From Paragorgia papillata (lineage: Eukaryota; Cnidaria; Anthozoa; Scleralcyonacea; Coralliidae): a stretch of 64,000 nucleotides of DNA. Both the position numbers and the translations under genes were made by a program. This document shows positions 41,422-49,554 of this stretch, in pieces (within the stretch, counting starts at the first letter, position 1; each line of letters begins with the position of its first letter). The stretch lies in contig JAWNZC010000311.1 of the NCBI GenBank assembly GCA_035771165.1, positions 410,001 through 474,000 on the forward strand, read 5' to 3'. A model generated the notes under the pieces. It worked only from the letters and a program-made list of their open reading frames with translations, made no database searches and had not been told where the DNA came from.

Positions 41422-42605
41422 AATTTTATGTCTAAGTTCAGCAGAGTTTGCTCATATAACACTATTTTTAATATTTTATCAGGTGATTTGTTAACTGACA
41501 AACTTTTATTTAATTCCTTTGAATTACTCTGCTGATTGTTAGATAAATCTAAACCAGTAATGTATGGCAATGTTGATACATAATGGTATTCATCTATATG
41601 ACCCAAATAAATATCAGTTGGCTGCTGTGTTGAATATACTGCTCGTATCATACTGTATTGACCAAAATTTTCATGTGTCTCAGTAATAACAATTCTTAAA
41701 TTAAGTTGGTCAGCAACAGCTTGTATAATCATGCCATCGCACCATGTCCCTTGCATAGACATATTATTAAGATATTGTAACCAAGAATATTCTGTATTGC
41801 TTTCAATAAATCTCTCAGGATTCTCCCTCATATATGCAATACCAGCAGCTCTAATATCTAAGTGATGACTTGGGTCACCATATAGCTGATGTGACACAGC
41901 TCTAAAAAAACAATCACCTGCACCACCAACATCAAGCGGTTTCAACTGAAATAGTTGTAATCTTTGTTCTAATATTAAATGTGATGGTACTGTTATTCTA
42001 GCTTCACTGTTTTCATTTTGCACAGGACCTGGGACCTGGTTTAGTTCAATATCACCAGACATTAACAGCTGTTTTTCAGAAATGCAATATTGCTCATTTA
42101 TATGAAAACCACAGTTAACAGAGTCATCATTTAAAGAGGCATTATATGATATGGGAGTACTTTTTTTAACTCTACTAGAATGGTTAGACAGTCCAAACAA
42201 CTTGCTTGAAAAATAGTTATATTTGTGTAAGAAATTCATATGTCAATTCTTAAAATTGGTCGCTAACTGATGTAAAATTATGGACGATTGAGAAGCAACT
42301 CTTCTAAGTACGTGCTTAATTTTCTGTCTGTTTTTTCTCTTTTTCATAGCTCTCTTAATTTTTTTAACAGATATTCTAGACGATTCTCTGTCTCTACGCC
42401 GTCTTATTGTATAAATAAATTTGTTAACAGTCGAGACCATTAAACTATTATCTGAATGAAAGACACTGCTAACATCATTTACTGTTCTATTCCTTTGCTG
42501 ATGAAGTATCACAGTTTTCAAACATGTCTGGTGAATCAAATGTTTTCTTTTAGTTAGTGCACATTCTCTCTTTAGCACATCTTGAATTATGCTACAATGC
42601 AGCAA
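41418..42605 (-). pseudogene. OTU-protease N-terminal region of the Helitron, with 2A-like motif
   Basis: Two frames, 42243-42605 and 41418-42239, are in the same phase and separated by a single TGA, so they were one coding region. The first part is very basic (RRRRDRESSR-like and Lys/Arg clusters). In the second, LLMSGDIELNQVPGP resembles a 2A ribosome-skipping motif (DxExNPGP) with two extra residues. It is followed by an OTU cysteine protease: DVGGAGDCFFRAVSHQL carries the catalytic Asp and Cys, and YLGHIDEYHYVS the catalytic His. OTU domains of this kind are found in Helentrons. Role of the protease in transposition is unknown. Confidence 0.75.
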
Positions 42606-42761
42606 TATATTCCCCGAAAATGCTTATTTGTCGAAGAGACTGAAGTAAACCTTGAATTATAACACGTGGTTTTATCTGCCTCCGAACAGGCGCATATATT
42701 TTCCTCCGAAGAGGTTCATTCGTTCTCCTCCAAAGAGGCTTACAACAAACATGACAGCAAA

Positions 42762-42789
42762 GTATCTACTGCGCTTGCGCAGTAGATAC
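42762..42789. other. GC-rich 13-bp hairpin
   Basis: GTATCTACTGCGC pairs perfectly with GCGCAGTAGATAC across a TT loop, upstream of the Helitron coding region and just before element V. It could be a Helitron terminal hairpin. Confidence 0.6.
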
Positions 42790-42889
42790 AAAAACTATAC
42801 TTATACTAGTAGTGATACCCCCCCCCCCCCCATCCAGGGACCAAAGGGATGCCGCCTCATTAAATATTCAACTTATTATTTATTCATTC

Positions 42890-43060
42890 TCAGGCTCCTT
42901 CAGGATCCTCTAACCCTAATCTCATTACGTCATTGTGTCTCAGGCTCCTTTGGGACAGTCTAACCCTAATCTGATTACGTCATTATGTCTCAGGCTCCTT
43001 CAGGACCTCCTAACCCTAACCTCATTATTTATGCATCCGTCATTAACGCCTAACCCTAGT
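42890..43060 (+). repeat. ~55-70-bp minisatellite with CTAACCCTAA core
   Basis: Three successive CTCAGGCTCCTTYRGGA units, each followed by CTAACCCTAATCTSATTACGTCATT-like sequence, lie between about 42890 and 43060. The embedded CTAACCCTAA equals the complement of a TTAGGG telomere-type motif. Confidence 0.7.
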
Positions 43061-44860
43061 GTTCCGTGACACCCTGGTTTTCACTACGTCATAATCGACT
43101 TATTTTTTATGTATCGTCATCGTTAGCTTTCCTCTAACCCGCGGTATTCATACGTCATAACCGATAGCTCTCCGACTGATCTCCGAAGTTCTGGGTTACA
43201 TCATTATCAAAAGGCATTCGACTTATATTCCTTATAAGAAATAGTAATTACCTTTTCATTTATACACGTTATCCTACTACCAATTAGCACTTGTGGGACA
43301 TGTAAACATACAGAGCATGCGTACAATAAACTCTAACAAAATAGACGTTCTTTACAAGGAACTAAAGAGAAATTAGTAGACACACTTTAAATTTTTATCC
43401 TAAATATTGTCTAGAGAAATATAGGGGGTTTCGAACATTCTAAATGACTGAATCTGGTGAGATAACTTAACTCGAATATTATTTGAATAAGCTATTAATA
43501 TTATATTAGGGTTAGAACCTAAATGGTCAACCACAGTAAGTCATCCTAGAATCACTGCTAACTAAACCCTTGTTTATAAGTGAGGAAATCGTAGAAAGAT
43601 AGATTGAAGAATCACTTCGAAAAGCCGTAAGAACGATTTTAAGTGTCGAAATATAAAGGCAAAGCGATGTATTACTTTGAAAGCGTTGCTACGCTTTCTG
43701 TTACTAAGTGTGATATTTGCATATTTATCCTCAGTGCACGTGCAGGAGACAAAAGAGAAACTCATTAAGGGTCATCATTCTCGTCCGGGCGTATGAATTT
43801 CCGCCACTGGTGACAGATAATTTTGATTTGTTGTGAACCTGCGAGGTTTTGACCAAAATTACCCCCCATGGGCTTAAAATGATCCTGAATGATCCCTTTT
43901 TAAAATGAGACCTTTATAACGATATGCCATGAAGTATTACCCGAGCTCTGACCTGAATTCCCGGCTGTTAAAATCCCGTGAGTATCATGGCCGACATGGC
44001 GTATTGACAAGAACAAAATGGCTTTTATTTGTCAATATATAAGCGAAACCAACGAAAATTTGGGCTCTAACAACTCCGAAAGAAAGTATAAGCATTTGTT
44101 TGTTGTTATTATTTCGTAGATTAGCAATAATTTGGTAAAATTTGACGAAAACCACTCGGCCGATCAGGTAATTATGGAACAAAATTTCCCGAGAGTTGTC
44201 GGCGAGTTGTCGGCGTTGTAATGACAAACAGGAGTAAATATCACGCAAAATAACCTAAAATCTGAATAGCTGACTTAAAAACGATCTTACTGATGTATTA
44301 TGGTCGTATGTTCTTGTATAATTCTGTTTTAATTTGTAAATTTCAAAATAAGTTATATGATCGCGCGCGGGCGCACCATGGGGGGTCACAATGGGGGGTC
44401 TCAATGGAAAATCATAAAAAATCAATATAATATTTGCTTTTTATTGTATTGCTTTAATTTTTTCAATTTGAATTTGTGAAATGCTGCTTTTCATTTTACA
44501 TGATCCAAATTTTGGTGTAAAGTCATTCTCGTTAAATATTTAACATTTTGTTGGATTATAATAATATTTTTAATAATAGTAATTAGCATAAATTAGCATA
44601 ATTTGCAAAATGGGTTTTCTGACAAGACCCGAAAACTCAAAATTTGAATAGTAGAGGTAAAAGCGATTCAAATGATATATTTGGTATTATTTTTGTGTTA
44701 TTATGCCATGTTAATTCACAAATTGCCAAGACCACCTGCTGTGACTGGTTTTTGGACTGGACGGGAATGAGTTAAGAGGATTAAGCGCTTGGGCAAGTCT
44801 AGTCAAGAGAGTCATTAGCAACACGCGTACATGTAATACAGAATTTTAAATATTTTATTG
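43061..44860. other. Noncoding interior of element V or host DNA
   Basis: No gene recognised over 1.8 kb. A small GGGGGGTC(T/A)CAATGG direct repeat is at about 44378-44406. At 44852-44858 the minus strand has AATAAAA, a likely poly(A) signal for the gene ending at 44873. Confidence 0.4.
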
Positions 44861-44872
44861 AGAAATATATCT

Positions 44873-45547
44873 TTACACAAAAAAATCTTGATTATTTAGT
44901 GATCTATCGGTAACACTAGCATATGGGCATACAGTACATCTTATAATCCGAAGGCATGGATCATCAGCCTTGAATTCTGTACCACAAACATTATATATCA
45001 GATTTCGATTAACGCATTTGTTAAAATATTTCCACAAACACTTAGGACACTCAGTTACATGTGTAAAATTAACAGGATTCGGACAACGTTCGCAATCAAC
45101 AGGTTCGTCAATTATAGAATTTTCTGATTCTATTTCGGTGTAATCCTTATCGTTTTCTGAATCTTCTTCGGAGGAAGTTTCTTCGTTTTCGCTCTCTGAT
45201 TCTGTTTCTTCTTCTGCCTGCGCCAACATTGTTAGCACTCGAACATTTTCGATAAGGTTTTTGTCAATGTTAATGTCGGCGAGTCCTTTTACAAATACGT
45301 TTAAACCATCTGGTTTGGGAATTCCTGAGAAGTAAGGTGATGCACAGTATTCTACCAATTCGGCTATTTTTGTGTTTGGTATAGTTCTTCCTTGATACAC
45401 AATTTCTGCTTTGGGATTCCATGTTAAGTTGACATAGGATGCGAGTAAACTATTCAACAAAGAGGACGCGTTCGCTTCATCGACTCCGTAGTCAAAATGT
45501 GACAGTATTTCTTTAACACGAAAATCGTCATGTAACCTTTCTCCCAT
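44873..45547 (-). CDS. Acidic 224-aa protein with C-terminal zinc-binding cysteines (element V)
   Basis: Residues 1-110 form a soluble domain I do not recognise, containing VYQGRTIPNTKIAELVEY. Residues about 110-148 are an acidic Glu/Ser run. The last 75 residues hold many cysteines in CERC, CPKC, CxVNR-like, CGTEF and CTVCPYA groups, probably binding two zinc ions. A poly(A) signal follows on the minus strand near 44855. It is part of a leftward block with the 105-aa protein and the ATPase. The N-terminal domain type is, in my recollection, widespread in invertebrate virus-like repeats, but I cannot name it. The inverted copy at 49002 lacks the zinc-binding end. Confidence 0.65.
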   Translation of the reverse strand: MGERLHDDFRVKEILSHFDYGVDEANASSLLNSLLASYVNLTWNPKAEIVYQGRTIPNTKIAELVEYCASPYFSGIPKPDGLNVFVKGLADINIDKNLIENVRVLTMLAQAEEETESESENEETSSEEDSENDKDYTEIESENSIIDEPVDCERCPNPVNFTHVTECPKCLWKYFNKCVNRNLIYNVCGTEFKADDPCLRIIRCTVCPYASVTDRSLNNQDFFV

Positions 45548-45592
45548 AGTGTTCAGGGTTCGAATGATGGTCTTTAAAAAATATCGTTCTTT

Positions 45593-45910
45593 TTATATTA
45601 GTTCTGCGAGTCCTTCCAAAACTGGACCAAGTAGAACATCAAGAAATCCTTCACCTTTTTGAACCAGTATCTCTTTTTTTCTCATAAAACTACTTCGGGG
45701 ACTAGCCAAAGTTGATATGTCGTCGCTATAAGGCCTAACGACTTCAAGCAAAGCAGGTGATAATTGATATTGCGTTGACCAAAAGTTCAACATACAATCA
45801 CAAATGCATCTAATTTGCTCAGGGCTAGCAGTCTCCAACAGACCTCGCTGTTGAATAGGTTCACTTGTACATAAAAGTTCAAGAAACGGTTTGTGCTTTT
45901 TGATCAACAT
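45593..45910 (-). CDS. Conserved 105-aa protein (element V), intact copy 1
   Basis: A compact helical protein starting MLIKKHKPFLELLCTSEP, with a central Cys-containing region (IRCICDCMLNFW) and a hydrophobic Gly/Leu-rich C-terminus (GEGFLDVLLGPVLEGLAELI). The pattern of a basic/helical body ending in a GGFL-LLGPVL-type tail recurs in small proteins of invertebrate virus-like elements, and has been compared to adenovirus core-type small proteins; that comparison is from memory and tentative. It differs from copy 2 by three residues. It lies 45 nt from the start of the acidic protein gene. Confidence 0.6.
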   Translation of the reverse strand: MLIKKHKPFLELLCTSEPIQQRGLLETASPEQIRCICDCMLNFWSTQYQLSPALLEVVRPYSDDISTLASPRSSFMRKKEILVQKGEGFLDVLLGPVLEGLAELI

Positions 45911-45961
45911 CTCTATTTGACAGTCAGTGTCTAAATGAGGAAAACGCTACCAAAACACATA

Positions 45962-46086
45962 TTTTAAGAAGGAGGAGGAGGAGGAGGAGGAGGAGAAAGA
46001 GGAGGAGGAGGAGGAGAAAGAGGAGGAGGAGGAGAAAGAGGAGGAGGAGAAAGAGGAGGAGGAGGAGGAGGAGGAGGAGGAGCAAA
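45962..46086. repeat. (GAG)n-type microsatellite, minus-arm copy
   Basis: Runs of GGAGGAGGA interrupted by GAAAGA; the inverted counterpart is at about 48448-48582. Long frames read through it are artefacts. Confidence 0.9.
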
Positions 46087-46165
46087 TAGACACACACACA
46101 TACAAAAGCATTTAGCTTAAAATATTTATTTCGGTTTTCGCTCAAACATATACATATCAAAAGTT

Positions 46166-47518
46166 TTAGTAAGGTCTGCTTCTTAGATTATATTTAGGCG
46201 TTTTTATTTTAAAAGTAGCGTGATAGTCTTTCTTGTCTTCTGGTGATAATTGTGATACATCTTCTTTTGTCATGGGTAAATATTTTGATCTAGTCATCAA
46301 TAGATGATGTTCATACTCTTCTCTATCATCTTGGGTCATCTTTGCCAAGTCGCTTTCTTTCCAATCCGAAGAGCTTTCCCAGTTATGAATGAAATTATGT
46401 TTAAGCGTTGGTTGTTCAACGATAGGAGGCGGTGTTACAAAATAGGTTTTAGGTGTAGCAGGATCTGTAGGGAAACTCCATGGAAGATCGTCAGTTTCTT
46501 GCTTTATCTTTGGTGTCAAATTTTCTGAAGTTTTTGGTGGCTGAGTTTGAAGGTTAGTCACAGGTTGAGACTGATTCTGCAGTTGGTTTTGAAACGTCAG
46601 AAAACGTCCTAACTGATTGAAGTAGGGTATGCTCTTTTCTTCAGGTGTTAACTGTGGCGCTTGTACAATATCTTGCATTTTTTGTTCTGTATTGTACATG
46701 GCATTAACGATCGGAGATAATTGATAGGATTGCTTTTGTATGAAACTACCCAGCTGTTGCTGCAGGCTGGAGCTATTTTCTCCGGGTAGAACATTGGTCT
46801 TGAGGCGGTGATCGTCGTCCGTAGTCGCCTTTAGATCAAGCATTAAATAACCATGAGGGCGACTTGTGGCTTCCTCGTAACTCTTCATAAATTCATGGAC
46901 ATGAGCTGGGTTCACCTGCAGTGGCAAGACAGAAATTTGTTGCTTATCCCTTGGAGACTTGAATAGTACGATATAGTGTGCGTTGAGGCTGATGTTTCTG
47001 GTTTCCTTTCCTTGGTGAAATATGTTCTGAACAATATAGATCACGGAGAGATTCCGGTGATGACTTCCCTTAGTAAATAAACTAGCAATACGTTTATCTC
47101 TTCCTGACTGATCCATGAGATCGTCAAGAACAATAAAGTTTCGCTTAGAAACATCAAGAAAATTATCATAGTCTATATCAGAGGGTATGCCTTCGTTAAG
47201 CTCAATGCCTGGTATTGTCTTGATAATTTCTAAATACATGGGCTGCCACTGTCCATAACACCAAATGATACGTTCGGGAGGAGGATTAATTGTAGTTTGG
47301 GCGTTTTCCAGAAGTCTCTTCACCCATACCATTTTGCCGCTCTGAGTACACCCTGCAACAATGCATGTAAACGGATGCTGCATGACTGTTGCGTCAGTGA
47401 GAAGATGTGCTGGTCTTGAATAAGTACTGTTTTTATGGGAATTTTTTATATGACGTTGCATGTTGAATAGTGTTGAAAACGTTTTTCCACAAGTGCTGCA
47501 AACATAAGACATGTTCAC
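46166..47518 (-). CDS. P-loop ATPase with N-terminal C2H2 finger (element V), altered Walker A
   Basis: Residues 7-28 form a C2H2 finger (C7, C10, H23, H28). A P-loop NTPase domain follows: GCTQSGKM at 56-63 in the Walker A position, FIVLDDLMD at about 128-136 as Walker B, then TKGSHHRNLSVIYIVQN and SLNAHYIVLFKSPRD. The domain resembles viral packaging ATPases of the A32/FtsK class found in invertebrate virus-like elements. Walker A normally ends in Ser or Thr after Lys; here the codon at 47330-47332 is ATG (Met63), so ATP hydrolysis may be lost. The C-terminal 200 residues are Gln/Pro-rich and disordered, ending in a short basic tail. A poly(A) signal (AATAAA) is on the minus strand near 46126. 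Confidence 0.7.
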   Translation of the reverse strand: MNMSYVCSTCGKTFSTLFNMQRHIKNSHKNSTYSRPAHLLTDATVMQHPFTCIVAGCTQSGKMVWVKRLLENAQTTINPPPERIIWCYGQWQPMYLEIIKTIPGIELNEGIPSDIDYDNFLDVSKRNFIVLDDLMDQSGRDKRIASLFTKGSHHRNLSVIYIVQNIFHQGKETRNISLNAHYIVLFKSPRDKQQISVLPLQVNPAHVHEFMKSYEEATSRPHGYLMLDLKATTDDDHRLKTNVLPGENSSSLQQQLGSFIQKQSYQLSPIVNAMYNTEQKMQDIVQAPQLTPEEKSIPYFNQLGRFLTFQNQLQNQSQPVTNLQTQPPKTSENLTPKIKQETDDLPWSFPTDPATPKTYFVTPPPIVEQPTLKHNFIHNWESSSDWKESDLAKMTQDDREEYEHHLLMTRSKYLPMTKEDVSQLSPEDKKDYHATFKIKTPKYNLRSRPY

Positions 47519-47576
47519 TCATTGAAGAGCATGAGCAGAATAAATACTTCTAGAGAATTACGTATTATATATTTAT

Positions 47577-47652
47577 TTTTCTCCTCCTCCTCTTTCTCCT
47601 CCTCCTCTTTCTGCTCCTCCTCCTCCTCTTTCTGCTCCTCCTCTTTCTCCTC
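47577..47652. repeat. (CTC)n microsatellite at the inner junction
   Basis: CTCCTCCTC runs with CTTT interruptions end exactly where the right arm of the duplication begins (GAGGAAGCCACAAGTCG). Confidence 0.9.
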
Positions 47653-48364
47653 CGAGGAAGCCACAAGTCGCCCTCATGGTTATTTAATGCTTGATCTAAA
47701 GGCGACTACGGACGACGATCACCGCCTCAAGACCAATGTTCTACCCGGAGAAAATAGCTCCAGCCTGCAGCAACAGCTGGGTAGTTTCATACAAAAGCAA
47801 TCCTATCAATTACCTCCGATCGTTAATGCCATGTACAATACAGAACAAAAAATGCAAGATATTGTACAAGCGCCACAGTTAACACCTGAAGAAAAGAGCA
47901 TACTCTACTTCAATCAGTTAGGACGTTTTCTGACGTTTCAAAACCTACTGCAGAATCAGTCTCAACCTGTGACTAACCTTCAAACTCAGCCACCAAAAAC
48001 TTCAGAAAATTTGAAACCAAAGATAAAGCAAGAAACTGACGATCTTTAGTGGAGTTTCCCTACAGCTCCTGCTACACCTAAAACCTATTTTGTAACACCG
48101 CCTCCTACCGTTGAACAACCAACGCTTAAACATAATTTCATTCATAACTGGGAAAGCTCTTCGGATTGGAAATAAAGCGACTTGGCAAAGATGACCCCAG
48201 ATGATAGAGAAGAGTATGAACATCATCTATTGATGACTAGATCAAAATATTTACCCATGACAAAAGAAGATGTATCACAATTATCACCAGAAGACAAGAA
48301 AGACTATCACGCTACTTTTAAAATAAAAACGCCTAAATATAATCTAAGAAGCAGACCTTACTAA
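47653..48364 (+). pseudogene. C-terminal ATPase fragment, copy 2
   Basis: The 5' half with the finger and P-loop is missing. The remaining frame has a stop at 48047-48049, where the intact copy has Pro-Trp codons nearby, and a second stop (TAA at about 48173, Glu codon in the intact copy). It therefore cannot encode an ATPase. Confidence 0.85.
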
Positions 48365-48638
48365 AACTTTTGATATGTATATGTTTGAGCGAAAACCGAA
48401 ATAAATATTTTAAGCTAAATGCTTTTGTATGTGTGTGTCTATTTGCTCCTCCTCCTCCTCCTCCTCCTCCTCCTCTTTCTCCTCCTCCTCTTTCTCCTCC
48501 TCCTCCTCTTTCTCCTCCTCCTCCTCCTCTTTCTCCTCCTCCTCCTCCTCTTTCTCCTCCTCCTCCTCCTCCTCCTCCTTCTAAAAATATGTGTTTTGGT
48601 AGCGTTTTCCTCATTTAGACACTGACTGTCAAATAGAG

Positions 48639-48956
48639 ATGTTGATCAAAAAGCACAAACCGTTTCTTGAACTTTTATGTACAAGTGAACCTATTCAACA
48701 GCGAGGTCTGTTGGAGACTGCTAGCCCTGAGCAAATTAGATGCATTTGTGATGGTATGTTGAACTTTTGGTCAACGCAATATCAATTATCACCTGCTTTG
48801 CTTGAAGTCGTTAGGCCTTATAGCGACGACATATCAACTTTGGCTAGTCCCCGAAGTAGTTTTATGAGAAAAAAAGAGATACTGGTTCAAAATGGTGAAG
48901 GATTTCTTGATGTCCCACTTGGTCCAGTTTTAGAAGGACTCGCAGAACTAATATAA
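48639..48956 (+). CDS. Conserved 105-aa protein (element V), copy 2
   Basis: Inverted duplicate of 45593-45910 with three residue changes (Cys to Gly, Lys to Asn, Leu to Pro). The frame is open from the same start context to the same stop. The Leu to Pro change sits in the hydrophobic C-terminal tail and may disturb it. Whether it is expressed is unknown, as its upstream gene is broken. Confidence 0.55.
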   Translation: MLIKKHKPFLELLCTSEPIQQRGLLETASPEQIRCICDGMLNFWSTQYQLSPALLEVVRPYSDDISTLASPRSSFMRKKEILVQNGEGFLDVPLGPVLEGLAELI

Positions 48957-49001
48957 AAAGAACGATATTTTTTAAAGACCATCATTCGAACCCTGAACAC
49001 T

Positions 49002-49509
49002 ATGGGAGAAAGGTTACATGACGATTTTCGTGTTAAAGAAAAACTGTCACACTTTGACTACGGAGTCGATGAAGCGAACGCGTCCTCTGTTTTGAATAGT
49101 TTACTCGCATCCTATGTAAACTTAACATGGAATCCCAAAGGAGAAATTGTGTATCAAGGAAGAACTATACCAAACACAAAAATAGCCGAATTGGTAGAAT
49201 ACTGTGCATCACCTTACTTCTCAGGAATTCCCAAACCAGCTGGTTTAAACGTATTTGTAAAAGGACTCGCCGACATTAACATTGACAAAAACCTTATCGA
49301 AAATGTTCGAGTGCTAACAATGTTGGCGCAGGCAGAAGAAGAAACAGAATCAGAGAGCGAAAACGAAGAAACTTCCTCCGAAGAAGATTCAGAAAACGAT
49401 AAGGATTACACCGAAATAGAATCAGAAAATTCTATAATTGACGAACCTGTTGATTGCGAACGTTGTCAGAATCCTGTTAATTTTACACATGTAACTGAGT
49501 GTCCTAAGT
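49002..49509 (+). pseudogene. Acidic protein gene, copy 2, truncated at the element end
   Basis: The first about 169 codons match the 44873-45547 gene with roughly five changes. The cysteine-rich end is lost: after ECPKC the frame runs into the terminal inverted repeat of element V and on into R-family DNA, giving an artificial C-terminus up to 49679. Confidence 0.8.
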
Positions 49510-49554
49510 GTCGGCATCCCTTTGGTCCCTGGATGGGGAGGTATCACTACTTAT

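Larger units (their letters stand above)
38186..42605 (-). mobile_element. Helitron (Helentron type), internally deleted and decayed
   Basis: On the minus strand, in order: a basic N-terminal frame, an OTU protease preceded by a 2A-like motif, the C-terminal part of a PIF1-type helicase, an AP-type endonuclease and an RPA-like protein. OTU, PIF1 helicase, endonuclease and RPA together are characteristic of Helentrons. The HUH Rep domain and the N-terminal part of the helicase are missing, the OTU frame running directly into the helicase tail at 41418-41421. Ends were not determined. Confidence 0.75.
45037..46875 (-). repeat. Left arm of ~1.85-kb inverted duplication in element V
   Basis: Pairs with 47653-49512; across the two small genes the coordinates sum to 94,549, and to about 94,528 in the ATPase part because the microsatellites differ in length. 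Amino-acid differences between arms are about 3% in the small proteins. Confidence 0.95.
47653..49512 (+). repeat. Right arm of ~1.85-kb inverted duplication in element V
   Basis: Inverted copy of 45037-46875. Starts inside the ATPase gene and ends inside the acidic-protein gene, at the terminal inverted repeat of element V. Confidence 0.95.
42807..49550. mobile_element. Virus-like element V, ~6.7 kb with short terminal inverted repeats
   Basis: The left end (42807-42854) reads TAGTAGTGATACC, a C run, then ATCCAGGGACCAAAGGGATGCCG. The right end (49510-49550) is the inverted counterpart with a shorter C/T run. ACTATACTTATA occurs just outside both ends (42794-42805 and 49555-49566), a possible 12-bp target duplication; an R-family copy at 56646 shows the undisrupted sequence. 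The right end abuts the truncated plus-strand copy of the acidic protein gene. Inside are a P-loop ATPase, a 105-aa protein and an acidic zinc-binding protein, largely duplicated in inverted orientation. Boundaries are inferred by eye. Confidence 0.55.

Noticed and set aside
45924..48625. Leu-rich and Pro/Gly-rich frames at 45924-46160 and 48333-48625
   Set aside because: They are translations of the GAG/CTC microsatellite, not genes.
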